DNA of 64,000 nt, taken from Slackia isoflavoniconvertens. Its GTDB lineage: Bacteria; Actinomycetota; Coriobacteriia; Coriobacteriales; Eggerthellaceae. Positions 56,239-64,000 of this stretch are shown here, one piece after another. Positions within the stretch are counted from its first letter, which is position 1, and each line of letters starts with the position of its first letter. A model generated the notes under the pieces. It saw nothing but the letters and a program-made list of their open reading frames with translations, ran no database searches and was not told the DNA's origin. The DNA lies in contig NZ_QIBZ01000007.1 of the NCBI RefSeq assembly GCF_003725955.1, forward strand, positions 57,409 to 121,408, in the 5' to 3' direction. A program made the translations under genes and the position numbers.

Positions 56239-57510
56239 CTACAAAACAATCTGTTCACCAGCACGACGAGCGATTTCCTCGGCAATACGATGGACGATGC
56301 TCACCACCAACGCGTTGCCCATGCAGAACGCACGGCGCCCGTCGGTCATGCCGCTATTCGTCCATCCCTTCGGAAAAGTCTGCAACTGGTCAAGCTCATC
56401 GGGAACCAAGCGACGAACACGTCCGTCTTGCGCACGAACCGCGTGCTTTGTGCGAGACGCGCCGGCCCCACCCTCGCTCGTCAGAATGGTGCGAGAGGGC
56501 TTATCGATCGGATCAGGAAACGCCATTCCACCTTCCGAGTACATATAGGTAAAACCAGAGGCGTGGGTGCGCTCTTCCTTCTTTCCACCCTTGAAATATT
56601 CCCAGCGCTTGAGCTTGCTGCTGTCGATAAAGTACGACTCAGGAACGTCGGAATCGTCAACAAGCACATCGCCTAAGGTCTCAAAAGGACCATGGTAATC
56701 GGCGGTTACCTCGGCCGTATAGACCTCACCATTCTGCATGGCGCCAGCTTTATAGAACGGCGACACCTTGAGGCCCTTGCCGAAATTCTCGCTAATCTCG
56801 TAGGGCTCGCCTTCGACATGAAGCGTGTTTTGTTTCGTCGCGGCTGGCACGACGGGCAAAGCGCTCGCCATAACGCCATTCCGCAAAACCCGTTCTTCAA
56901 GGTTCCAAGACTCAGCGTTTTTCTGCGCAAAGATGTACACGCGGCGGCGGCGCTGCGGTGCGCCGTAATCAGCCGAATTCACCACGCGCCACTCAACCGA
57001 ATAACCCTGCTCGTTCAGGCAAGCGAGCATAATTGCGAAATCGCGGCCACGCTGCGAAGCGGGCGATTTAAGCAAACGATCGACATTCTCGAACAAGGCA
57101 TACTTCGGCGAGCATAGATACAGAAAACGATAAATCTGCCACCAGAGAACGCCCTTTTTGCCCTCGATTCCGTTCGCCTGGCTCAAAGGACGAGCAACGG
57201 AATAGTCCTGACATGGAAAACCACCCACGACCATATCGTGCTCAGGAATCTCCATTTCACCAGCTTCGACCTGGTCAAGAACCTTTTCGATATCTTCGTT
57301 TACCAGCGAGTCCTCGCCAAAACGAAGCTTGTAGCAGTCAGCGGCAAATTGCTTCGTGGCGGTTCCGGGAGGCTCCCATTGATTAGCCCAAATCGTCTCA
57401 TAGGAGCCTGCGGCAGGAAGATGCCAACCATGGCTCTCGTCGTCGTAGCCATCCAAGGCAAGGCGAAACCCACCCACGCCAGCGAAAAGCTCGGCAACAC
57501 GAATAGTCAT
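56239..57510 (-). CDS. C5-cytosine DNA methyltransferase (M.Sau3AI-like partner)
   Basis: 423 residues. Motif I ELFAGVGGFRLAL, motif IV GGFPCQDYS with the catalytic cysteine, motif VI ENVDRL, motif VIII QRRRRVYIF, and a C-terminal motif IX/X part (RRLVPDELDQLQTFP, MGNALVVSIV) around a target-recognition region of about 120 residues. The start is ATG at 57510 with GCGGGG upstream. It lies downstream of a Sau3AI-like nuclease, so methylation of the cytosine in GATC is predicted. Two GATC sites lie in the gap between the two genes, next to its promoter. Confidence 0.9.
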   Translation of the reverse strand: MTIRVAELFAGVGGFRLALDGYDDESHGWHLPAAGSYETIWANQWEPPGTATKQFAADCYKLRFGEDSLVNEDIEKVLDQVEAGEMEIPEHDMVVGGFPCQDYSVARPLSQANGIEGKKGVLWWQIYRFLYLCSPKYALFENVDRLLKSPASQRGRDFAIMLACLNEQGYSVEWRVVNSADYGAPQRRRRVYIFAQKNAESWNLEERVLRNGVMASALPVVPAATKQNTLHVEGEPYEISENFGKGLKVSPFYKAGAMQNGEVYTAEVTADYHGPFETLGDVLVDDSDVPESYFIDSSKLKRWEYFKGGKKEERTHASGFTYMYSEGGMAFPDPIDKPSRTILTSEGGAGASRTKHAVRAQDGRVRRLVPDELDQLQTFPKGWTNSGMTDGRRAFCMGNALVVSIVHRIAEEIARRAGEQIVL

Positions 57511-57617
57511 ATCGAAACCCCGCATCTAGGTCAATTCAAAAAGAACTATTTTAGACTGCAATAAGGATCTTTTAATAGGCCAAGATTGTCAAGATCGAAA
57601 ATAACCATTCAACAAAA
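57511..57617 (-). promoter_or_regulatory. AT-rich gap with two GATC sites upstream of the methylase
   Basis: GATC at 57566-57569 and 57593-57596. On the minus strand the second directly precedes TTGACA (57587-57592) and the first sits about where the -10 box should be. Methylation of these sites could tune methylase expression. Confidence 0.4.
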
Positions 57618-59057
57618 TCAATATCCTCGGTCTTTCAGAAGCTTTTCGACGACCCCTTTATCAAGCCAGAAGCTTTGCTTCGTCATTGCGCGGCCATCGG
57701 GCAACTCGCTCGCATCCCTTGCGACGTTTCCAATTTCCGTTCCGTCCTCAAAACGATATGCACTTTGCGAAGCATGTGGGCGAACATGGGCAACATGGTT
57801 GAATCCGGAACCCGGTAAATCGTTTTTGATAGTCGGGCGCCCACCATTGCAGCAAGGCGCGCATTCAATGAATTTCACGCCTCCTTCGACAACGCGCCTC
57901 GTCTCTTCCCACGTGGCCTCAGCAGCATCGACCATTTCCGAGGGCATCGACCAGAATTCACAGCCACGCAATTCGTAGACGCCCTGTTCATTCTCTTTGA
58001 ACACCACAAAGAGGAATTTTGAGTTGCACACCTTGCCGAATTCGGAATCTTCCCATTCCGCCTCAGCAAGCAAATCGGCAAATTCGAACGCAGGAAATGA
58101 AATGTGCTCACGAATTCGTCCATTTTGCTCAAGACGAATTGTCCTAACGGTTATACCCGCCTTCGAAAATTCGGCAATCTCATTTTCCTGGCCAACTCCA
58201 AGCATCGCTTTTGTCAGCAGGGCATTGAAGCTCTTGCTCCTGGGATTCAAGCCAAATCGGTCGCCAAGCTCGATATTGGTTGCACCAACGTATTCCCCAA
58301 TTCGCGCTTTCACCAGGTCTTCAAGGCCCATCGATTCCTCGCCGCGACGACGCATAATCGATTCGAGGCAAATGTTCTTGTCATAAAACGCCGTCATATA
58401 CGACGATTTCAGCGCGAACGCGCGCTGCTTCGCCATGATGTCCGAATACGGCTGCTTTCGAACCGTTTTAGCGCTTGCGCCTTTTGTGCACGCTTCCAAG
58501 TAATTCGTATCGCCGCCCGATATTTCATGGGCTAGGCCGGCTTTTACTTTCGCGACAATGGTTTCCCAGTCGTCACGAATCACCGCCATGTCTTCAGGAG
58601 GAATCGAAGGCGTTCCGACAAACTCAAACTCGTAGTCGAATTCGTCCTTCTCGGGCTCATGCAAAAACGTAATGAGCAGCATGTCTCCCATTTTGCTCAA
58701 GACGGTCGAGCTTTCCCATGTCTCATGCACGAGTGCGCAGTAATCAATCATGGTCAGAACAAGACGCTCTTTTGCCGAAAGTGCCTTATCTTTCTTTCGC
58801 TTAACTGGATTCGTTTTTAGCTCAAGGCCAACTTCAGGAAAATCGGGCTCTTGCGCGGAGTTCGGTTCGTACTCGAAATAGCAATACTCGATTGCCTGGC
58901 CAAGTTTGCCTTTGTTCCCCTTTTTGCTTGAAAAGGAGTCGACGTCGCACGAATCGCGAAGGGTGCGCCCAACAAGCTTCTGCGCATACTCGACAATCGA
59001 TTTCCGATTGGCAGGATCATACGGAAGTTCCTCACGAGGAACGCGATACTGAACCAT
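57618..59057 (-). CDS. type II restriction endonuclease, Sau3AI/MutH family
   Basis: 479 residues. The N-terminal half has the MutH/Sau3AI catalytic pattern: KGKLGQAIEYCYF, then PDFPEVGLELKTNPVK (acidic pair and ExK metal site). The C-terminal half resembles a second, inactive MutH-like DNA-binding domain, as in Sau3AI, which cuts at GATC. The start is ATG at 59057 with GGAGGGGG; an in-frame ATG 30 bases earlier lacks a site. The methylase gene follows after 107 AT-rich bases, giving a complete restriction-modification unit. Confidence 0.87.
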   Translation of the reverse strand: MVQYRVPREELPYDPANRKSIVEYAQKLVGRTLRDSCDVDSFSSKKGNKGKLGQAIEYCYFEYEPNSAQEPDFPEVGLELKTNPVKRKKDKALSAKERLVLTMIDYCALVHETWESSTVLSKMGDMLLITFLHEPEKDEFDYEFEFVGTPSIPPEDMAVIRDDWETIVAKVKAGLAHEISGGDTNYLEACTKGASAKTVRKQPYSDIMAKQRAFALKSSYMTAFYDKNICLESIMRRRGEESMGLEDLVKARIGEYVGATNIELGDRFGLNPRSKSFNALLTKAMLGVGQENEIAEFSKAGITVRTIRLEQNGRIREHISFPAFEFADLLAEAEWEDSEFGKVCNSKFLFVVFKENEQGVYELRGCEFWSMPSEMVDAAEATWEETRRVVEGGVKFIECAPCCNGGRPTIKNDLPGSGFNHVAHVRPHASQSAYRFEDGTEIGNVARDASELPDGRAMTKQSFWLDKGVVEKLLKDRGY

Positions 59058-59123
59058 TGAACATCCCCCTCCAACAACTATCTTCATGCATTATCGGATA
59101 GGGCCAGCCTTCTCGCAAATCGC

Positions 59124-59501
59124 CTAGTCCCACAAATTGCTGGGCACAATCTCCAGGCAGCAGCCATCGGGGTCTTCGATGAAATAAATGCCATCGCGGC
59201 CGAGTTCGTGGCACACGCAATCCATTTCGTCATGCAGAAGACGCGCCGCATCGACGTCGTCGACCGCAAACGCCAAATGAGTATCGTTGCTCCCATTGTC
59301 GTACGCTTCGGTGCGACCACTTTCCCACACGAGCTCAAGCTCGAAATCGGTGGTGTCGTTTCCTATGTAGACAATCTTGCGAGAGCCTTCCGCGCGAGTA
59401 ATCTCGCGAACAACGTCGAGCCCAAATGCGCGTTTGTAGAACGCGAGCGATTTTTCCAAATCGAGCACGTGAATGCACCGGTGAATCATTTTCGCCTTCA
59501 T
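59124..59501 (-). CDS. VOC/glyoxalase I-family protein
   Basis: 125 residues. The metal ligands of glyoxalase I are in place: His in IHRCIHVLD, Glu in FELELVW, His in NDTHLAFAV, Glu in CCLEIVP. Closest type is lactoylglutathione lyase GloA, which removes methylglyoxal; actinobacteria lack glutathione, so another thiol or a different substrate is likely. ATG at 59501 follows GGGAGAAAGG. Bases 59502-59711 hold nothing recognised. Confidence 0.85.
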   Translation of the reverse strand: MKAKMIHRCIHVLDLEKSLAFYKRAFGLDVVREITRAEGSRKIVYIGNDTTDFELELVWESGRTEAYDNGSNDTHLAFAVDDVDAARLLHDEMDCVCHELGRDGIYFIEDPDGCCLEIVPSNLWD

Positions 59502-59711
59502 GGGAAGCCTTTCTCCCGCAACTCCCACCAGCCGCCATTGCGGCTTATGGGCAATTGTTACAGGCTTCATCCCATTTCGCATGCGGAAAACGCACAAACT
59601 GAGATATTTATCCGCGAGCGGCGCACGAGCTCACGCTCCGCAGCCGCCCACTACCACAACAGTGCCGCCGTCGGCTTCGCGTCAGAAGGCACGCTCGACC
59701 CTAAAACTCGT

Positions 59712-60536
59712 TTAAGCCTCGCGAGCCTCCGTCGCCTCGCGCTCATGTGCTTTGGCCTGCTGCCACAATTCCTCTTGCTCGTCGGTCGAGAGGTCTTCCA
59801 GGCGCTCGCCACGCGCCCACGCCGCGCCTTCCATAAAACTCCAACGACGACGGAATTTCGCGCACGTCGCACGCAATGCGTTTTCAGCATCGACGCCATT
59901 CCAACGCGCCACATTCACGAGCGCAAACAAAATATCGCCGAACTCAAGCTCGCGATCTTCGGACGTCTCGGCTTCCTTGAATTCCTCGATTTCTTCTGCG
60001 ACCTTCGCCCACACGCCCGCCTCATCGGGCCATTCAAAGCCCACGGCGACCGCCTTGCGCGAAATCTTTTGCGCCTGCATCAGCGCCGGAAAGCTTGCGG
60101 GCACGCCATCGAGAAGGCCATCGGGCTTGACGGCGTTGGCTTCCGCGCCCATCGCCGCTTCGCGCTCGCGCATTTTCACGGCATCCCAAATATCGGTCAC
60201 TTCTTCAGGCGTTAAAGCCTGCACTTCCCCGAAAATATGCGGATGGCGGCGCACCATTTTCTCGTTGATGTCGCGGCACACGTCATCGATCGTGAATTCG
60301 CCCGCATCGGCAGCGATTTGGCTTTGCAGCGCCACCTGCAGCAACACGTCGCCCAGCTCTTCGCGCAAATGGGCCGCATCGCGCGCCTCAATGGCATCGA
60401 CGGCCTCGTAGGCCTCTTCAATCATGTTGTGCGCAATGCTCGCATGCGTCTGCTCGCGATCCCACGGGCACCCATCAGGCGCGCGCAGCTTCGCAATCGT
60501 TTCAACGAACGCATCGAATTCCGCATGATTTGCCAT
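59712..60536 (-). CDS. mazG: nucleoside triphosphate pyrophosphohydrolase MazG
   Basis: 274 residues with two MazG domains. The first has HNMIEEAYEAVDAIE and REELGDVLLQVALQ with the EExxE metal site; the second has WAKVAEEIEEFKEA and ELEFGDILFALVNVAR. It hydrolyses (d)NTPs, lowers aberrant nucleotides and can affect ppGpp. ATG at 60536 has AAGGGTGCGGCA. It is divergent from the potassium channel fusion gene. Confidence 0.92.
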   Translation of the reverse strand: MANHAEFDAFVETIAKLRAPDGCPWDREQTHASIAHNMIEEAYEAVDAIEARDAAHLREELGDVLLQVALQSQIAADAGEFTIDDVCRDINEKMVRRHPHIFGEVQALTPEEVTDIWDAVKMREREAAMGAEANAVKPDGLLDGVPASFPALMQAQKISRKAVAVGFEWPDEAGVWAKVAEEIEEFKEAETSEDRELEFGDILFALVNVARWNGVDAENALRATCAKFRRRWSFMEGAAWARGERLEDLSTDEQEELWQQAKAHEREATEAREA

Positions 60537-60658
60537 TGCCGCACCCTTCCCGCAAAAAGAATCAAAACCTCTCGGATTATAGAAGACCAGCCTAATCAAG
60601 TCAGTCGAACACTTCACCATAGGCTACACTTCAATCATCCATTCGAAGAAAGCGCCCT

Positions 60659-62032
60659 ATGAGAACCAGAATCTTCCAAATCGTGCAAATCGCGCAGAAA
60701 GACGACCGCGCGAGCCGCCTCTACGACATATTCCTGGTCACCGTCGCGTTTGCGAGCATCGTTCCGCTCATGTTCCACGTCGACCGGCTTCCCGGCGCTT
60801 GGCAGTTCGCGTTCACCGCGCTCGATTTTGTCACGGTGTACATCCTGTTCTTCGACTACCTGCTGCGGTGGATCACCCATGACATAAAAGAAGGCCGTCG
60901 AGGCGATTGGAAAGCTTTCGTGAAATACCCGTTCACGGCAACCGCGCTCATCGACCTTGCCTCCATTCTGCCCTCGCTTGGCGTTTTGCCCGCGAGTTTC
61001 ATGTTCCTTCGCGCGCTGCGCGTGGTGCGCATCATGCGCTATTCGCGCCGCCTTGCCGTCATCGTCAACACGTTCGCGTCGGAGCGCCGCACGCTCACCC
61101 TCTCGCTCGTGCTGGTGGGCATGTACGTGTTCATGGTGGCGCTTCTGATGTTTTGCAACGAGCCCAACACGTTTGACACGTTCATCGATGCTCTGTATTG
61201 GGCAGCCGTCACCCTCACGACTATCGGCTACGGCGACCTTACACCCACGACGGAAACGGGCAAAGTTATCGTTATCGCGGCATCGATCGTGGGCATTTTG
61301 GTAATCGCGCTTCCCGCCGGCATCATCACGGGCAGCTTCCTCGACCAACTACGCCAAATCGGTGAGGACCGCGAGCGCTATTTCGAGGCGAATTCCTTCG
61401 CGCACATGCATGCGTCGAGCGGCTTCAAGGCGACGCCCGCGTCAATTCGAATCTATTTCCAAAAGAACCCGCGCGTCGGGAAATATCTCGTATATATGGC
61501 GGCGTTCACCCTACTCGATTGCGCCTTGTATGGCGCGATGTCGCTTCTGGGTTTTCCCGTATGGCTCGACACCACGGGCACGGCGCTTGCGGCATTCGCG
61601 CTCGAACCTGCGGCGGGCTTCATTGTTGGCTTCGTCCACAGCCTCATTCTGGCGCTCGTCAACGGAAACGCAGGCAATTTGCTGTTTTATGGCGAATGCG
61701 CCGTGGTGGTTCTTATCTACGGCGTTTTCCTGCGCGCCTGGCGAGCAAAGCTCGGCGCGTTTCGTGCGGCGATATGCGCCGTGCTCGTCATCGCAGTTCT
61801 GCAGTCGGCGCTTTCGCTCGCCCTTAGCGACATGCTCGCCTACGGATTGATCACCACACCGTTCGAAATTGCCTACGAAAATTACTTCACGGGCATCGGA
61901 ATGCCCCAGGCGGGCGCGCACATTATCGCAACGTTCATCGATCGCGTGCTCGATGCCACGGCCGTTTTGGTGCTTGCCGCCGCGTTGCATTCAGCTGCTC
62001 GTTTTTTGCACTTGCCGAATGCGGACCGCTAA
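60659..62032 (+). CDS. voltage-gated K+ channel fused to an ECF S-component-like membrane domain
   Basis: 457 residues. Residues 20-225 are a six-segment Kv-type channel: S4 FLRALRVVRIMRYSRR with arginines at 118, 121, 124, 127, 130 and 131, pore helix and filter TTIGYGD (187-193), and S6 with ALPAGIITG. After a 45-residue cytoplasmic link, residues 275-450 form a second membrane block of five or six segments with WLDTTGTALAAFALEPAAGF and HSLILALVNGN, a pattern typical of S components of energy-coupling-factor vitamin transporters and related 5-6 TM sensor modules. No cytoplasmic RCK domain is present, so this block may replace it as ligand sensor. The start is ATG at 60659; no better one is seen. 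Confidence 0.8.
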   Translation: MRTRIFQIVQIAQKDDRASRLYDIFLVTVAFASIVPLMFHVDRLPGAWQFAFTALDFVTVYILFFDYLLRWITHDIKEGRRGDWKAFVKYPFTATALIDLASILPSLGVLPASFMFLRALRVVRIMRYSRRLAVIVNTFASERRTLTLSLVLVGMYVFMVALLMFCNEPNTFDTFIDALYWAAVTLTTIGYGDLTPTTETGKVIVIAASIVGILVIALPAGIITGSFLDQLRQIGEDRERYFEANSFAHMHASSGFKATPASIRIYFQKNPRVGKYLVYMAAFTLLDCALYGAMSLLGFPVWLDTTGTALAAFALEPAAGFIVGFVHSLILALVNGNAGNLLFYGECAVVVLIYGVFLRAWRAKLGAFRAAICAVLVIAVLQSALSLALSDMLAYGLITTPFEIAYENYFTGIGMPQAGAHIIATFIDRVLDATAVLVLAAALHSAARFLHLPNADR

Positions 62033-62089
62033 CAAGCGCACATGAGCGACAATAGGCGAAACACGAACTCCGAAGATAAGGAGGCGCGA

Positions 62090-63409
62090 ATGCGCAGCGT
62101 CAACATTGGCATTATTGGTTTGGGAACTGTCGGTGGAGGCGTAGTGCGCCTTATTCAACGCCACCACGACGATTACGTGGAGCACTACGGCATCGACCTT
62201 CAAATTAAGCGCGCATGCAGCCGCAACGACGCAGAAGCGAAGAATCTCGGCATCGCAGATATCTTCACCACCAACTGGCAAGATGTTACGAGCGACCCCA
62301 CTATCGACATCGTGATCGAGCTCATTGGCGGCGAGCATCCCGCGACCGAAATTTTCGAAGACTCGTTCGCGCACGGCAAGCACGTGGTTTCCGCGAACAA
62401 GGCATTGCTCGGCCGCCATGTCGAGCACCTGGCCAAGCTCGCAAACAGCCACGGCGTGCAAATTAAGTGCGAAGCTGCCGCAGCTGGCGGCATTCCCGTG
62501 GTAAGCGCGCTTGAGCATGACTTGGTCGGCAACGAAATTCTCACTATTGCCGGCATTATGAACGGCACCACGAACTACATTCTGTCGCGCATGGCCAACG
62601 AGGGCCTGGGCTTTGATGAAGTGCTCGCCGACGCGCAGCGACTGGGTTACGCCGAGGCCGACCCCACGGCCGACGTCGACGGCTTCGATGCCGCTTCGAA
62701 AATCGCGATTCTCGCTTCTATCGGCTTCCGCACGCGCGTGAATACCGACGACGTGTTCATGCAGGGAATTCGAAACGTTTCCGCCACCGATATCGAAATG
62801 GCGCGCCAGTTCGGCTACGCCATTAAGCTGCTCGCCATTGCACGCAACACCGAAAGCGGCGTCGACGTGCGCGTGCACCCCACCATGATTCCCGCGACAC
62901 ACCAACTCGCAAGCGTGTCGGGCGCCATGAACGCCGTGTTCATCGTTGGCGACGCCGTGGGCGAGACCATGTTCTACGGAGCAGGCGCGGGTTCCTTCCC
63001 CACCGCAAGCGCCGTAGTGGGCGACGTGATGTCGCTTGCCGACCATATCGCGCACGGCAAAGAAATCATTCCTGAGAGCGAGCCTTTCGGCCACAACCTC
63101 GCCATTCGCGACATCGCCGACTTGGAGACGCGCTACTACATTCGCCTTACCGTGGCCGACAAGCTCGGCGTGCTTGCCGAAACCACCAAAGTGCTCGCCA
63201 ATGACAACATTTCCATTTCGGACATCAATCAGACGAAATCGGAAGACAACGAAGCCTGCACGCTCATCTACATGACGCATGCCGCCAAGGAAAGCGATAT
63301 CGAGAAGGCTCGCGCCGACCTCGAGGCGCTCGATTCCGTGAAGGCCGTTTCTTCCGTCATTCGCATCGAGAACATCGAAGCCTGGAACGAAGGCGCATTC
63401 GACAACTAG
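62090..63409 (+). CDS. hom: homoserine dehydrogenase with ACT domain
   Basis: 439 residues. NAD(P) fold GIIGLGTVGGGVVRLI, substrate region AAAAGGIPVV, GIMNGTTNYIL and the family signature YAEADPTADVDGFDAASK; the C-terminal 85 residues are an ACT regulatory domain (YIRLTVADKLGVLAETTKVL), usually the threonine feedback site. It reduces aspartate semialdehyde for threonine and methionine synthesis. The start is ATG at 62090, preceded by AAGGAGGCGCGA. No thr or met genes adjoin. Confidence 0.95.
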   Translation: MRSVNIGIIGLGTVGGGVVRLIQRHHDDYVEHYGIDLQIKRACSRNDAEAKNLGIADIFTTNWQDVTSDPTIDIVIELIGGEHPATEIFEDSFAHGKHVVSANKALLGRHVEHLAKLANSHGVQIKCEAAAAGGIPVVSALEHDLVGNEILTIAGIMNGTTNYILSRMANEGLGFDEVLADAQRLGYAEADPTADVDGFDAASKIAILASIGFRTRVNTDDVFMQGIRNVSATDIEMARQFGYAIKLLAIARNTESGVDVRVHPTMIPATHQLASVSGAMNAVFIVGDAVGETMFYGAGAGSFPTASAVVGDVMSLADHIAHGKEIIPESEPFGHNLAIRDIADLETRYYIRLTVADKLGVLAETTKVLANDNISISDINQTKSEDNEACTLIYMTHAAKESDIEKARADLEALDSVKAVSSVIRIENIEAWNEGAFDN

Positions 63410-63442
63410 TCCTTCCGTCTTGCACAAACAAGGCCTAGAGCA

Positions 63443-63475
63443 AAGGAAAACCCGCTTTCGCGGGTTTTCCTTTTT
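63443..63475 (+). terminator. terminator after hom
   Basis: Perfect 11-bp stem (GGAAAACCCGC and complement), TTTC loop, five T. Confidence 0.92.
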
Positions 63476-63561
63476 GGCCCCCATAGGCCGATATCAGGAC
63501 CAGCTAAACGCCACGATGCCAGCCCTTTACCACCATTGCGGGGAAATCATCTTGAAGCGAC

Positions 63562-63840
63562 TTACTTCAGAACAACGTTTTCCATCATGGGCAGAGCATC
63601 GTCCGACGTGATGCCATTGTCGAAGAACATATGCACGGTTTTGCCGCACGGAGCCTTCGTATACATGTACACGGTGCCGGTTTCCGCAGTATAACGCGTC
63701 CAGGTAACACCCTTCACATCGACTTCGTCGAGAACACCCTTGCCGTTGTAGTTGCCCTGAATGGCTTCGGCTTCAGCCAAAGGCTCGCGAGAAGGGTCTG
63801 ATGAATTCTCATAGAGCGAAGAAAGGGGCCCGCGGCCCCC
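63562..63840 (-). pseudogene. C-terminal remnant of an unknown protein behind the rRNA operon
   Basis: The last 90 or so codons of a frame that has no start: it stays open back into the rRNA terminators. The readable part includes SLYENSSDPSREPLAEAEAI, QGNYNGKGVLDEVDVKGVTW and ends FFDNGITSDDALPMMENVVLK. A TTG at 63780 could start a 72-residue product but has no ribosome site. It looks like the end of a surface or lipoprotein whose front was lost where the rRNA operon now ends. I do not recognise the family. Confidence 0.5.
63819..63839 (-). terminator. second rRNA operon terminator
   Basis: GGGGCC-CGC-GGCCCC stem with TTTCTTC on the minus strand. Confidence 0.65.
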
Positions 63841-63845
63841 GAAAA

Positions 63846-63867
63846 GGAAAAAGGGCCTAAAGGCCCC
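63846..63867 (-). terminator. rRNA operon terminator
   Basis: GGGCC-loop-GGCCC stem followed by TTTTTCC on the minus strand, about 27 bases after the 5S end. Confidence 0.85.
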
Positions 63868-63892
63868 TCGTCCATGCGGAAGCGCCCTGCAT

Positions 63893-64000
63893 GAGCGCGA
63901 CGCCCTGTCCTCCCGCAGCCTGGCGCTGCAGTACTTTCGGCGAAGGCGGGCTTAACTGCCGAGTTCGGAATGGGATCGGGTGATCCCCGCCTCTGTGGTC
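63893..64000 (-). rRNA. rrf: 5S ribosomal RNA, 3' part
   Basis: Read on the minus strand, the sequence has the 5S landmarks ATCCCATTCCGAACTCGG, AGTTAAGCCCGCC, the AGTACTGCAGC segment and GGGAGGACAGG. The 5' end lies beyond the window; the 3' end is estimated at about 63893. 23S and 16S genes should follow to the right. Confidence 0.92.

Noticed and set aside
59124..59501. VOC protein as antibiotic resistance (fosfomycin or bleomycin type)
   Set aside because: Metal ligands and spacing fit glyoxalase I better, and no resistance context is present.

Overview
The window looks like chromosome of an anaerobic, high-GC actinobacterium of the class Coriobacteriia, most likely the family Eggerthellaceae (Eggerthella/Slackia type). 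That is an inference. It rests on the actinobacterial heat-shock order dnaK-grpE-dnaJ-hspR-clpB, on two Tat-exported FAD reductases each divergent from a multi-membrane-span LuxR regulator, on a crotonobetaine/bile-acid style gene set, and on the formate-tetrahydrofolate branch. No tRNA, CRISPR array, phage block or insertion sequence was recognised. The right edge cuts into the 3' end of an rRNA operon (5S gene, minus strand).

Layout. 1-5.2 kb: minus-strand cluster for CoA-activated or unsaturated acids (flavin/Fe-S enoate reductase, crotonase, CoA ligase, then a CaiA-like acyl-CoA dehydrogenase running off the edge). 5.5-9.9 kb: a stand-alone Hsp70 substrate-binding domain, an M20 dipeptidase, a lipoprotein, a deleted xanthine permease and xpt. 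10-13.8 kb: a phosphate-sensing locus that is visibly broken (pstA, tail of pstC, phoR, phoB, tail of phoU, no pstB or pstS). 14.2-17.8 kb: one-carbon genes folD, fchA and fhs. 18.1-23.8 kb: a second two-component system whose kinase start codon lies in a hairpin loop, an orphan ABC pair, a MATE exporter and a biotin ligase. 23.9-28.3 kb: folP-folK fusion, ftsH and hpt. 29-32.3 kb: csoR-copA with a clear CsoR operator. 32.5-47.2 kb: two flavoprotein/LuxR modules flanking the dnaK operon. 47.3-53.4 kb: Na+/H+ antiporter, a zeta-type toxin with an HTH partner, and htpG under a CIRCE element. 53.8-64 kb: Fe-dependent alcohol dehydrogenase, a Sau3AI-like (GATC) restriction-modification operon with NUDIX and CPBP genes, VOC protein, mazG, a potassium channel fused to a second membrane domain, homoserine dehydrogenase and 5S rRNA.

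Cross-cutting signals. A family of near-identical 33-bp palindromes (AACCTGTTAAA stem, CGCTACGAGCA centre) occurs eight times. Five copies lie 7-18 bases after stop codons and carry a T-tract, so they look like a dispersed, homologous terminator family, and three further copies make inverted pairs with them. Stress control appears double: an HspR gene with an unusual 7-N7-7 inverted repeat at the dnaK promoter, and a CIRCE element (HrcA type) at htpG. The most unusual single items are the channel fusion, the ATPase-less Hsp70 fragment, the internal CopZ-like start inside copA, the start-codon hairpin of the second histidine kinase, and a hairpin-dense non-coding stretch beside the second flavoprotein.
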